A program made the position numbers and the translations under genes. From Haemophilus parainfluenzae (GTDB lineage Bacteria > Pseudomonadota > Gammaproteobacteria > Enterobacterales > Pasteurellaceae): a stretch of 64,000 nt of DNA. Below the pieces are notes generated by a model. The model was given only the letters and a program-made list of their open reading frames with translations. It did no database searches and was not told the origin of the DNA. Shown piece by piece: positions 30,944-40,398 of the stretch (positions are counted from its first letter, which is position 1; every line of letters begins with the position of its first letter). The stretch spans positions 372,001-436,000 of the forward strand of contig NZ_QEPO01000001.1 in assembly GCF_003252725.1 (NCBI RefSeq). Direction: 5' to 3'.

Positions 30944-30972
30944 TTGCAATACAGGGCCAATTCTTGCATAAT
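30944..30972 (+). promoter_or_regulatory. Sigma-70 promoter of the SRP RNA gene
   Basis: TTGCAA (30944-30949), a 17-base spacer and CATAAT (30967-30972) with a TG just upstream of the -10. Start near 30979 would give a leader of about 22 bases before mature 4.5S RNA. Confidence 0.65.
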
Positions 30973-31000
30973 AGCCCACCTAATCGCATTGCGATATCAA

Positions 31001-31115
31001 TGGAAATCTTCTCGGTCTCTCGCAACGGTGTCCGGTTTACTCGGTCAGGTTCGGAAGAAAGCAGCCAAAGTCGGAATTTCTGTGTGCCGAGAATAAGCTG
31101 GGAAGATTTCCACCC
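31001..31115 (+). ncRNA. ffs: Signal recognition particle RNA (4.5S)
   Basis: About 115 nt. Closing stem TGGAAATCTT (31001-31010) pairs exactly with AAGATTTCCA (31103-31112). The conserved apical SRP domain is present: GGTCAGGTTCGGAAGAAAGC (31043-31062), containing the GGAA-type tetraloop and the symmetric and asymmetric loops that bind Ffh, with GCAGCCAAAG after it. The 5' end lies about 22 bases after the predicted start, consistent with 5' processing as for the E. coli 4.5S precursor. Exact ends are inferred from pairing. Confidence 0.93.
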
Positions 31116-31133
31116 AACTTATCCTTCCTTATT

Positions 31134-32864
31134 TTACACACGCTCCACTAGTTGTTTGAAGAACCCTTTTTCTAGTTGCAATAATTCTGCATAAGTGCCT
31201 TTTTCAATTAGCTTCGCTTCATCAATCACACAAAGCTCATCAAATTGCTCAATCGCCGTTAAGCGGTGAGTCACCATAATTAAGGTTTTATTTTCAGCAT
31301 GGGCAAGAATTAAACGCAGAATTTGGCGCTCAGTTTCGCGGTCTAAGCCTTCAGTTGGCTCATCTAATAATAAAATTGGTGCATCATTAAGCAGAATACG
31401 CGCTAAGCCTAAACGACGTTGTTCTCCACCAGAAAGCGGACGGCCGCCATCACCTAGCCAAATATCTAAGCCTTGTTCTTGTTCCAACAATTTGCCTAAA
31501 CCAACCTGATTTAATACTTCGATCATTTTTTCATCTGAAATATTGACCGCACTTGCGAATTGCAGATTTTGACGAAGTGTATCGCTAAATACATGAACAC
31601 GTTGCGTTAAAAAGCAGAATTGGCTGCGTAATGTGTCTTCTGCATAATCGGAAATCGGTTTTCCAGCAAGGAATAATTCTCCTTGATTGGCATCATAATT
31701 ACGTACTAAAAGTTGTAATAGCGTGGATTTTCCGCTGCCTGTTTTACCTAAAATTGCGACTTTTTTACCTTTTTGAATGGTTAAATTCAAATTCTCTAAA
31801 GCACGATTTTGACGTTCATGATAAGTGAAAGAAAGATCTTTCGCTTCAATTAATGTTGTGGCGTTTTGATCGAACTCCGCTTTGCCATTAAAGGTCACTA
31901 ATGGTTGCTGTTCGATAATATCTGTCACGCGTTCAGCTGACGCAATGACTTGCCCGATATGTAAGAATGCTGAACCTAATGGCATTAAGATTTCAAATGA
32001 GGCTAAGGCCGCAAAAGTGAAGAGTGCAATAAACGCCATGCGATATTCATCGTTACCAAACTCCGCTTGTGAGCTAAACCACAACATTGCGGCAATAATT
32101 AAGCCATTTAAAAAGAGTGAAAGTGCGGTTGAAAATCCGCTTAAATTGGCTTCTTTTTGTTGATCTGCTTGCCAATTGGCTTCGGTTTTAGCCATGTTAT
32201 CTTTCAATTTATCTTCAGCATTAAAGAGCAATAATTCCGCTTGTGCTTGGATAAATTCTAAGAATTGTGTGCGGTAAAGTGCACGTGAATGCACGAGTTT
32301 ATCACCAAATTTTTTACCCAGTTGGTAGAAAACGGTTGGAATAACGAATACCAATAAAAGTAGGCTAATGCCTAAACCTAAGGCTAAAGGAGTATTGATG
32401 AAACTTAGGCCAATACACATGGCTAGAATCACAAAAATAGCCGTAATAAATGGCGCAATTAAGCGAAGATAAAGGCTATCGAGGGTATCTACATCAGACA
32501 CTAAGCGGTTTAGCAAATCGCTGTTACGGTAGCGATTTAACACACCAGGGCTTAATGGAATAATTTTCTCAAAAACTTGTACCCGTAATTTAGCCAAAAT
32601 GCGGAAAGTCGCATCGTGTGTCACCAACTTTTCAAAATAACGGAAAAGGGTACGGCCAATGGCAAGCCCACGCACAGAGGCAGAAGGATAGAAGAAATTA
32701 AATAACGTGCCAAGACCCGCAATGGCCGTTGCCGCTAAAAACCAACCCGATGTGGTCAGCAAGCCAATGCTAGATGCAAGGCCTGTAATCATTAAAACCA
32801 AGCCTAAAAATAAAGGCAACTTGGCAAATTTAAATAAACGTAAAAAGGGAAGTAAAGCACGCAT
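31134..32864 (-). CDS. cydC: Heterodimeric ABC exporter subunit CydC
   Basis: 576 residues: six-helix membrane domain then ATPase. With CydD it exports reduced glutathione/cysteine (and influences haem supply) to the periplasm, needed to assemble cytochrome bd. Walker A GKTGSGKST (about 372-380), signature LSGGEQRRLGLAR and Walker B ILLLDEPTEGLD are intact. Starts with a one-base overlap of the cydD stop, so stoichiometric co-translation is likely. Two uptake signals are in the gene. The ffs gene ends just beyond its stop on the other strand. Confidence 0.93.
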   Translation of the reverse strand: MRALLPFLRLFKFAKLPLFLGLVLMITGLASSIGLLTTSGWFLAATAIAGLGTLFNFFYPSASVRGLAIGRTLFRYFEKLVTHDATFRILAKLRVQVFEKIIPLSPGVLNRYRNSDLLNRLVSDVDTLDSLYLRLIAPFITAIFVILAMCIGLSFINTPLALGLGISLLLLVFVIPTVFYQLGKKFGDKLVHSRALYRTQFLEFIQAQAELLLFNAEDKLKDNMAKTEANWQADQQKEANLSGFSTALSLFLNGLIIAAMLWFSSQAEFGNDEYRMAFIALFTFAALASFEILMPLGSAFLHIGQVIASAERVTDIIEQQPLVTFNGKAEFDQNATTLIEAKDLSFTYHERQNRALENLNLTIQKGKKVAILGKTGSGKSTLLQLLVRNYDANQGELFLAGKPISDYAEDTLRSQFCFLTQRVHVFSDTLRQNLQFASAVNISDEKMIEVLNQVGLGKLLEQEQGLDIWLGDGGRPLSGGEQRRLGLARILLNDAPILLLDEPTEGLDRETERQILRLILAHAENKTLIMVTHRLTAIEQFDELCVIDEAKLIEKGTYAELLQLEKGFFKQLVERV

Positions 32865-34624
32865 TATTGAATATCCTCTTTTCGTTGAGCCAATAATTCG
32901 GCAAAGAAGCCTTGATCTTTTAATTGGTTGAAATGCCCTTGTTGAATAATTTCACCTTCTTGCATCACAAAAATATTGTCACATTGTTTTAGATCTTCAA
33001 TACGGTGTGTGATCATTAAGGTCGTTTGGTTATGGCTCATTTTTGCAAGGGCAGCAAGTACCAGATTTTCAGACTGAGCATCGAGGCTGGCTGTTGGCTC
33101 ATCGAGTAATAATAAATTGCCTTTGCGCAGTAAAGCGCGAGCGATAGCTAAGCGTTGAGCTTGTCCTACGGATACACCAATGCCACCATCTTTAATTTCG
33201 CTATCCAAGCCTAATTTATCGGTAAACTCTTTCGCTTGGGCAGAAATCAAGGCTTGCTCAATTTGCTCATCAGTTGCTTGAATATCGCCTAAAAGTAGAT
33301 TTTCTTTGATGCTACCTTGTAGTAGTAATGGGTTTTGTCCGACCCAAGCAATTTGTTTGCGCCAGTCGCTTAAACGGCTTTGATTCAGTTCCACACCGTT
33401 AATTTTTAAGCTGCCTTCATAAGGCAAGAAACCGAGTAATACATTGATTAAAGAGGTTTTTCCTGCACCACTTTGGCCCACAAGGGCAATATGGCTTTCT
33501 TTCGGAATATGGAATGAAAGGGACTTCGTTAATGGTTGACCTTGTGGAGAAAGCGCCACTAAATTTTCAGCCTGAATTTCGACCGCACTTTGTGCTGGAA
33601 TTTGTTCATTACCCTGATGTGCAATTAAATAATCTGCCTCTAAGAAATCGACAATGGCATCAGCAGCACCAATACCGGCTGCACGATCGTGGTAGTAAGT
33701 CCCGAGATCACGCAATGGTTGATAAAACTCAGGTGCAAGAATTAAGCAGAAAAAACCGGTAAATAAGGTCAGCGTAGTGCCATAAGTACCAAATTCGACT
33801 TGACCTAAATAGCTAAAACCAAAATACACCGCCATTAAAGCAATGGAAATGGAGGTGAAAAACTCTAACACAGCAGAAGAGAGAAATGCCATTTTAAGTA
33901 CTGTCATGGTCGTTTCACGGAAGTCTTCCGTTGTGTTTTCAATATGTTGTGTTTGTTCTGAAGTGCGGTTGAAAAGACGCAAGGTTTCTAAACCACGTAA
34001 GCGATCCAAGAATTGAGCACTTAAGCGAGAAAGGGTAGCCATATTTTTTTGGCTGCTATCTGCTGCCGCAATCCCTACCAGAATCATAAAAATTGGTACA
34101 AGCGGTGCAGTGACCATCAAAATCAGTCCAGCAGCCCAGTTGAGTGGGAATACAGCTATTAAAATCACCATTGGCACAATGGCAGACAAACTTTGTTGTG
34201 GTAAGAAACGCGCATAGAAGTTATGCAGATTTTCCACTTGTTCAAGCATGATACTTGCCCAGCTTCCGGCTGGTTTATTATTGATGGTGGCCGGTCCAAC
34301 TTGATGGATTTTATCTAAGATCTTTTGACGCATATGATTGCGCAGTAATCGACCTGCTTTAAAGCCAATTTTTTCGCGTAGCCATAAAATGACCGCACGC
34401 AAAGCAAAAGTAATGATTAATGCAATAAAATATGGAACCAGCTCACCGCGATCGACATTTTGCATAATCAGCTTGTCGAGCAATGTCGCAAGAAAATAGG
34501 TTTGAGCCACAAGAATTAAGGAAGAAAGTGTGGCAAGGGCAATATTGGTGCGCATTAATTTTTTAACAGGTTGTTGCTGCGCACGAAGCCATTTTTGTAA
34601 ATATTTTTGGCGAAGTTTGTCCAT
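32864..34624 (-). CDS. cydD: Heterodimeric ABC exporter subunit CydD
   Basis: 586 residues, partner of CydC. Membrane domain covers about 1-320, ATPase has Walker A GQSGAGKTS (about 380-388), signature VSVGQAQRLAIARALL and Walker B LLLDEPTASLD. The signature reads VSVGQ rather than LSGGQ, so the composite ATP site it forms may be degenerate, as in many heterodimeric exporters. The order trxB-cydD-cydC matches E. coli. A 146-bp gap with two hairpins separates it from trxB. Confidence 0.93.
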   Translation of the reverse strand: MDKLRQKYLQKWLRAQQQPVKKLMRTNIALATLSSLILVAQTYFLATLLDKLIMQNVDRGELVPYFIALIITFALRAVILWLREKIGFKAGRLLRNHMRQKILDKIHQVGPATINNKPAGSWASIMLEQVENLHNFYARFLPQQSLSAIVPMVILIAVFPLNWAAGLILMVTAPLVPIFMILVGIAAADSSQKNMATLSRLSAQFLDRLRGLETLRLFNRTSEQTQHIENTTEDFRETTMTVLKMAFLSSAVLEFFTSISIALMAVYFGFSYLGQVEFGTYGTTLTLFTGFFCLILAPEFYQPLRDLGTYYHDRAAGIGAADAIVDFLEADYLIAHQGNEQIPAQSAVEIQAENLVALSPQGQPLTKSLSFHIPKESHIALVGQSGAGKTSLINVLLGFLPYEGSLKINGVELNQSRLSDWRKQIAWVGQNPLLLQGSIKENLLLGDIQATDEQIEQALISAQAKEFTDKLGLDSEIKDGGIGVSVGQAQRLAIARALLRKGNLLLLDEPTASLDAQSENLVLAALAKMSHNQTTLMITHRIEDLKQCDNIFVMQEGEIIQQGHFNQLKDQGFFAELLAQRKEDIQ

Positions 34625-34653
34625 AGATTTGTAGAGTTAGTATTTAAAAAGTT

Positions 34654-34748
34654 CTCCCTCTCTATTGAGAGGGAGCTTGAAGGGCGAGTTTATTGATACA
34701 AAATTGATTCTTTAAAATCTCCCTTAACCCCTCTTGGCTAAAGAGGGG
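34654..34748 (-). repeat. Two GC-rich hairpins in the trxB-cydD gap
   Basis: CTCCCTCTC (34654-34662) pairs with GAGAGGGAG (34667-34675); CCCCTCTT (34728-34735) pairs with AAGAGGGG (34741-34748). The first, read on the minus strand, is followed by a short T-rich stretch and may partly terminate trxB transcription. The similar polypyrimidine sequences suggest a dispersed intergenic repeat. Confidence 0.5.
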
Positions 34749-34770
34749 GAAAATAAATAAGGAAATTTAT

Positions 34771-35772
<1,002 letters not shown>

Positions 35773-35813
35773 TCATTATAAAGCCTTCATGCATAAAAAA
35801 ATAGTTGATCGTA

Positions 35814-36671
35814 TTAGTAAAGCAATGAATACAGCAATCGGCGATATTTATTGGTGATAGGATCTGCATTGCCAATGGCTGATAAAATAGATAAAAACTG
35901 TTGTTTCACTTCACCATTTTCTGCAGAAAGATCTTGTTTTAGAATGCTAAATAATAAATCTAATGCTTCTTCGTTTCGATTGGCTTGATGTAGCTGAACT
36001 GCCAATTTCAACGCAATTTCAGGCGTTGGATTTTTCGCATAATCCGCTTGTAATTGCTGAATTTCTGGCGTATCGGCTGCTTTAATTAAAAGCTCAATCT
36101 GTGCTTGTAAGCTATGCCAACGGCTGTCGCGATCCTGAATCGGAATTTGCGCTAAAATATCTGCCGCAGGTTCCGTTTTCTTCATAGCAATATAGGTTTC
36201 CGCATAAAGTAATGCCACGTCGCTGTTTTTCTTATCTGAAAGCTCCCAGGCTTCTTTCAGTAATGGAAGAGCAGAGTCGTAATCTTCCACTTGTAAAAAA
36301 TCCAAGGCTTTTTGGAATTTTAAATCTTCTTCTTTTGGCAAAATCGCACTCAAACGTTGTAATAAGCTGGCTTCATCTAATGCGCCAGGGAACGCATCTA
36401 ATGCTTGTGCCTCTTTGAAAAGGTAGGTTGTTGGTAACGCTTGAATACGAAATTGAGCTGTAATCATTTGCTCCGTTTCACAATTGACTAAGCCGAGAAT
36501 AAATTGTCCTTGGTGTTGTTCTGCAACACGTTGTAGAACTTTTGCAAAATCTGCCGATTCTTTATGGCTTGGCGCATAAAAGTTAATGACAAGCGGGGTT
36601 TCCACCGAACGTTGCAACGTTTCAGTAAGATTTTGTTCGTTGAGTTCAACTAAAAAAGGTAAATCTGCCAT
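35814..36671 (-). CDS. ybbN: Thioredoxin-like co-chaperone (YbbN/CnoX family), cysteine-less site
   Basis: 285 residues: an N-terminal thioredoxin fold (VINFYAPSHKESADF about 28-42, then LVNCETEQMITAQFRIQALPTTYLF) followed by TPR-like helices (about 115-285). The usual thioredoxin CxxC is SHKE here, so it cannot do dithiol chemistry; E. coli CnoX has SxxC and delivers clients to GroEL/DnaK. One cysteine (VNCE) remains. It lies 89 bases upstream of trxB in the same direction. The chaperone-holdase role is inferred from the family. Confidence 0.82.
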   Translation of the reverse strand: MADLPFLVELNEQNLTETLQRSVETPLVINFYAPSHKESADFAKVLQRVAEQHQGQFILGLVNCETEQMITAQFRIQALPTTYLFKEAQALDAFPGALDEASLLQRLSAILPKEEDLKFQKALDFLQVEDYDSALPLLKEAWELSDKKNSDVALLYAETYIAMKKTEPAADILAQIPIQDRDSRWHSLQAQIELLIKAADTPEIQQLQADYAKNPTPEIALKLAVQLHQANRNEEALDLLFSILKQDLSAENGEVKQQFLSILSAIGNADPITNKYRRLLYSLLY

Positions 36672-36752
36672 TTTTATTCCTTGATGAATGGAAAATGATG
36701 TCTGATTTTAACAAAGTGCGGTCAGTTTTAGAAATGTTTTACAGGAAAAGAA

Positions 36753-36775
36753 AAGGGCAGTGTTAATCTGCCCTT
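36753..36775 (-). terminator. Rho-independent terminator of the nucleobase permease gene
   Basis: AAGGGCAG (36753-36760) and CTGCCCTT (36768-36775); on the minus strand it is followed by TTTTCTTTTCC. Confidence 0.8.
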
Positions 36776-36784
36776 ATTTACTAT

Positions 36785-38095
36785 CTATTCTTTTGTTTCT
36801 TCCACTTTATCTTCAGGAAGCACGAGATTAAGAATTAAGGCAAGTAATGAACCTACGGTAATGCCTGAACCGAGCACTTCTTTGAAAAAGTGCGGTAATT
36901 TATCAAGCAATTCTGGACGAGTCGTCACGGCTAAGCCACAGCCAATGGAAATCGCGATAATTAAACCATTACGTTTGCTACGTGCCACTTTATCCAACAT
37001 TTGGATACCCGCGGCGATAATCATCGCGAACATCATTAAGCCTGCACCGCCTAATACTGGTAATGGAATTGAAACAATTAATGCACCAAATACAGGGAAT
37101 AAGCCCGCTAGTGCTAGAAGTACACCGGTTAGTGCAACCACGTGACGGCTAGCCACGCCAGTTAGAGAAATGACACCAATGTTTTGTGAGAATGAAGAGA
37201 ATGGTGTGGTGGACATAATAGCGGCCAAGGCAGATCCTAAACCATCGGCTAAAACACCACCGCGTAAATGTTTACCGGTGATTTCTGTTTGAGTCGCATT
37301 ACCCAGTGCTAAGAAGTTACCGCTTGATTCAACGATCGTGACTAAATACGCAATGGACATGCCGATAATACCTGAAATTGGGAAGGCTAAGCCAAAGTGT
37401 AGTGGTTGTGGAATCGCGAAAGTTTGCGCTTGTTTGACGCCTTCAAAGCTCACCCAGCCCATGGCTAAACAAACGAGATAGCCTGTCATCATGCCAATAA
37501 CGATCGCAGCAGCGGAGAAAATACCTTTGCCCCATTGCACGAGCGCAACCACGATCACCAATACAAAGCTCGCCATCATTAAATTTTCAGGTGTAGCATA
37601 ATTCGCATCACCACGTTGACCACCCGCAAACCAGTCAACCGCAACAGGAATGAGGCTTAAGCCGATCATCATGACAACAGTCCCCGTCACAAGCGGTGGG
37701 AACAATTTGCGAATATACGGCATAAAGAAACTGCCAATAATCATCACTAAGGAACCAATGAGAGAAGAACCTAATATACCGGCGATGCCATATTCACTGA
37801 AACCAATGGCCAGTGCAGCGGCAACGAAAGTAAAACTGGTTCCCATCACACTTGGCAAACGAATGCCCACAGGTCCCAAGCCTTTACATTGAATAACGGT
37901 CACCACGCCAGAAATCAAGAGTGCAGCATTCACTAGCGTAATGGTATCTTCGGTAGGTAATTTTAAGACGTTACCAATGACCAATGGTACAGCAATAATT
38001 CCCCCGAGTGCGGCAAGTAAATGTTGTGCAGCAAGGAGTAAACTCAATCCGAAAGGTGGTTTGTCTTCCACTGTATAGAGCAGGTTGTTATTCAT
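36785..38095 (-). CDS. NCS2-family nucleobase (xanthine/uracil/urate-type) permease
   Basis: 436-residue polytopic symporter with about 14 membrane segments. The N-terminal SLLLAAQHLLAALGG histidine motif, the acidic IVESSGNFLALG of helix 8 and the NCS2 signature SQNIGVISLTGVASR (about 303-317) are visible. The last motif reads more like purine (xanthine/urate) permeases than the uracil permease UraA, but substrate cannot be fixed from sequence. Monocistronic: terminators lie on both sides. Confidence 0.85.
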   Translation of the reverse strand: MNNNLLYTVEDKPPFGLSLLLAAQHLLAALGGIIAVPLVIGNVLKLPTEDTITLVNAALLISGVVTVIQCKGLGPVGIRLPSVMGTSFTFVAAALAIGFSEYGIAGILGSSLIGSLVMIIGSFFMPYIRKLFPPLVTGTVVMMIGLSLIPVAVDWFAGGQRGDANYATPENLMMASFVLVIVVALVQWGKGIFSAAAIVIGMMTGYLVCLAMGWVSFEGVKQAQTFAIPQPLHFGLAFPISGIIGMSIAYLVTIVESSGNFLALGNATQTEITGKHLRGGVLADGLGSALAAIMSTTPFSSFSQNIGVISLTGVASRHVVALTGVLLALAGLFPVFGALIVSIPLPVLGGAGLMMFAMIIAAGIQMLDKVARSKRNGLIIAISIGCGLAVTTRPELLDKLPHFFKEVLGSGITVGSLLALILNLVLPEDKVEETKE

Positions 38096-38175
38096 TTGGT
38101 TTCCCTAAGTAAAAAAATTGTGCGAATTATACGTTAATTTTGATTTGAGGCAAACGTTTGCGTAATAAAATAAAA

Positions 38176-38213
38176 AAGTGCGGTTAAAAATCATCTTGTT
38201 TTTAACCGCACTT
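38176..38213. terminator. Uptake-signal stem-loop terminator
   Basis: AAGTGCGGTTAAAAA (38176-38190) pairs with TTTTTAACCGCACTT (38199-38213). It terminates the DASS transporter gene upstream-facing region between two minus-strand genes and blocks read-through from the permease promoter side. Confidence 0.75.
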
Positions 38214-38228
38214 ATTAGGTTTTAAAGG

Positions 38229-39626
38229 TTACATCCAGAAGATATAAGCAATTGTCCCGATAATTAGCATACAGGTTAAATCAATAAATTTACCCACGCG
38301 GATCATTTCGGATTGTTTAACAAAACCTGTCGAGTACACAATCGCATTCGGTGGGGTACCAACCGGCATCATAAAGGCACAAGATGCTCCGAGGCCGATA
38401 ATCATCGCAAAACCAAGCGGTGGCATATTCAGTGCTTGTGCGATGGAAATAAAGATTGGAACCAGTAAAGCTGCACTTGCAGTGTTTGAGGTAAATTCAG
38501 TCAAGCAGACAATAAAGGCAGCAACAATTAATGCCATCACATGGTAGTGGCCACCCTCAATAATGAAGACTATACCATCTGCCATGATTTTACTTGCACC
38601 TGAATGGGTGAGTACAGAACTTAAGGTTAAGCCGCCACCGAAGAGGAATAACACGCCCCATTCTGTATTTTCTTGCACTTCTTTCCAGCTTGCGATACCG
38701 GTTACACAGATGACAATTGCTGCTGAGAGCGCAACCATACTGTCAAAGCTGCCAATTGGTTTTGGTAAACCTAATAATTGAGAAAGAATAGGGTTGATGT
38801 AGCCACCAAAAATCCAAAGAATCGCTACCGTGATAAAAATGATCAAAGTTAAAATACGTTGTTTGGTCATGTGAATTTTTTCAAATTCAGCAGCAAAACG
38901 AAGGCCTAGTTTTGGTTTAAAAACAAGATATAGCCAACCAATAATAATCGGGAACAAAATTAACATGACTGGCGTACCATACATTAACCAGTCAGCAAAG
39001 TCTAAATGGAGCTGTGAAGCGGCAATCGCATTAGGTGGGCTTCCTACAAGCGTCCCCATCCCACCGATGGTTGCGCTATAAGCGATCCCTAAAAGTACGA
39101 AGACATAAGTATTATGTTCTTCTTTTTGATCTAATTGACTCAAAATGGTCATTGAAAGCGGGATCATCATCGCTGCCGTCGCCGTATTACTCATCCACAT
39201 GGATAAAAATGCCGTCGCTAAGAAAAGGTAAAGCACTGCAACAAAAAGACGACCTTTCGCTAATTGCATGATTTTGTTGGAAATCATTTGGTCGATCTTT
39301 TGCACATTTAATGCTGTAGCAAGTGCAAAACCACCAAAGAATAAGAAAATAGTGGGATCTGCAAAGGCAACAAGCGCCTCACGACTATTTACCAATCCGA
39401 GTAATACCGACAAAATAGGAACAAATAGCGCCGTGATCGTCACGTTTACTGCTTCTGTTAACCATAAAATAGCCACGAATGCCAATAATGCTAAGCCTTT
39501 ATTGGCAGTAGGCTCAAAAGGAAGAATGTTTAATAAAACAAAAAATAGAATCACATCAGCAAGGAATACCACTGTATTTTTATTCCAAGCTTTAGATTGC
39601 GAGTCTGTAATGGGGGTTTGTTGCAT
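38229..39626 (-). CDS. DASS-family (SLC13) sodium/dicarboxylate symporter
   Basis: 465-residue polytopic transporter of the divalent anion:Na+ symporter family, the same size as VcINDY. The duplicated substrate/sodium motifs SNTATAAMMIPL (about 145-156) and TSNTASAALLVPI (about 376-388) with GTPPNAIVYSTG near the C-terminus define the family. Likely substrates are C4-dicarboxylates or citrate/tartrate-type acids; not resolvable here. The mobile element begins 138 bases upstream of its start, so its promoter region (39627-39764) is intact but newly juxtaposed. Confidence 0.87.
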   Translation of the reverse strand: MQQTPITDSQSKAWNKNTVVFLADVILFFVLLNILPFEPTANKGLALLAFVAILWLTEAVNVTITALFVPILSVLLGLVNSREALVAFADPTIFLFFGGFALATALNVQKIDQMISNKIMQLAKGRLFVAVLYLFLATAFLSMWMSNTATAAMMIPLSMTILSQLDQKEEHNTYVFVLLGIAYSATIGGMGTLVGSPPNAIAASQLHLDFADWLMYGTPVMLILFPIIIGWLYLVFKPKLGLRFAAEFEKIHMTKQRILTLIIFITVAILWIFGGYINPILSQLLGLPKPIGSFDSMVALSAAIVICVTGIASWKEVQENTEWGVLFLFGGGLTLSSVLTHSGASKIMADGIVFIIEGGHYHVMALIVAAFIVCLTEFTSNTASAALLVPIFISIAQALNMPPLGFAMIIGLGASCAFMMPVGTPPNAIVYSTGFVKQSEMIRVGKFIDLTCMLIIGTIAYIFWM

Positions 39627-39738
39627 ATATTTTTTCCCTATATATTTTTTCTATATATTTTAAGAAGTTGGCGATTTTAGCATAAGTGCGTTTAATCAGA
39701 AAATAGGGAGTACTAAAAATTGATTAGTATTAAAGCAA

Positions 39739-39764
39739 AGTGCGGTCAAAATCACGAGTTTTTT
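39739..39764 (+). other. Left half of a split uptake-signal dyad, ending in the 8-bp direct repeat
   Basis: AGTGCGGTCAAAATCACG is followed by AGTTTTTT (39757-39764), which recurs at 48511-48518 directly outside the other end of the mobile element. The matching right arm TTTTGACCGCACTTT is at 48515-48529. Confidence 0.9.
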
Positions 39765-39791
39765 CGGTATTATGTAGCAGTTGCACAAAGA
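39765..39791 (+). repeat. Left terminal inverted repeat of the element
   Basis: 27 bases beginning CGGTATTATGTAGCAG and ending CACAAAGA, identical to the reverse complement of 48484-48510. Sequence diverges immediately inside. Confidence 0.9.
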
Positions 39792-39817
39792 CCAAAATTT
39801 AAACAAAACCGTACAAA

Positions 39818-39843
39818 AATGCCCTTATTTCGATAAGGGCATT
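39818..39843. terminator. UUCG-type hairpin just inside the left end
   Basis: AATGCCCTTAT (39818-39828), loop TTCG, ATAAGGGCATT (39833-39843), with T-runs on both strands. It ends the transposase A/161-aa transcript and blocks transcription entering from the left. Confidence 0.85.
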
Positions 39844-39886
39844 ATTTTTTATAAATGTATTTTACAGAATTCTACTTATTTTTACG

Positions 39887-40372
39887 TTACTCACTTTTCC
39901 GTTTTCTTCTAAACAGTCTTTCTCGCTGCTCCTCTAGCAGCATTTGTTCCATCATTGCAGGGTAAGCCTGTTCGCAGAGAGCAACGTATTCAGGTTGGGT
40001 GAGGTGTTCTCTAATTTTTGTCGGGCAACGTAGATAGATTTTATCTTCTGCAAAACTACTAATAATAGAAAGCATCTGATAAGGTTTCCCATCTTCGGTT
40101 TCAAACACTTCATCGGTAAATTGCATTTCAAATATCGCTACAACTACCTGATTATTGGCGATTTCATAAGCTCCGTAAAATATCAATGGATTACGGGGTA
40201 AAGTACTGACTTCTTTCGCAAGGTCTCGCAAATTGTGATAGAACAACAGATAGGCATCATCTTTTACGTTTGAATACATCTGAGCCAGTTCTCGCATAAA
40301 AGTTTTGAATATTTCATAGTCCATCTTTTTTAAATCCACGTTAAGTGGAGTGTGTGTCATAGCTTCCATCAT
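39887..40372 (-). CDS. Passenger protein of unknown function, 161 residues
   Basis: I do not recognise this protein. It is soluble by sequence, acidic in the middle and very basic at the end (RERLFRRKRKSE). It lies 26 bases downstream of transposase A on the same strand, so is co-transcribed and is a passenger of the element. Three ATGs lie close together (40372, 40369, 40357). AAGGAGCA lies immediately before the first, and spacing favours 40369. Possible roles (transposition accessory, antitoxin, anti-phage) are not supported by any motif I see. Confidence 0.7.
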   Translation of the reverse strand: MMEAMTHTPLNVDLKKMDYEIFKTFMRELAQMYSNVKDDAYLLFYHNLRDLAKEVSTLPRNPLIFYGAYEIANNQVVVAIFEMQFTDEVFETEDGKPYQMLSIISSFAEDKIYLRCPTKIREHLTQPEYVALCEQAYPAMMEQMLLEEQRERLFRRKRKSE

Positions 40373-40398
40373 TGCTCCTTAATGTTGTTTTAAATTAT

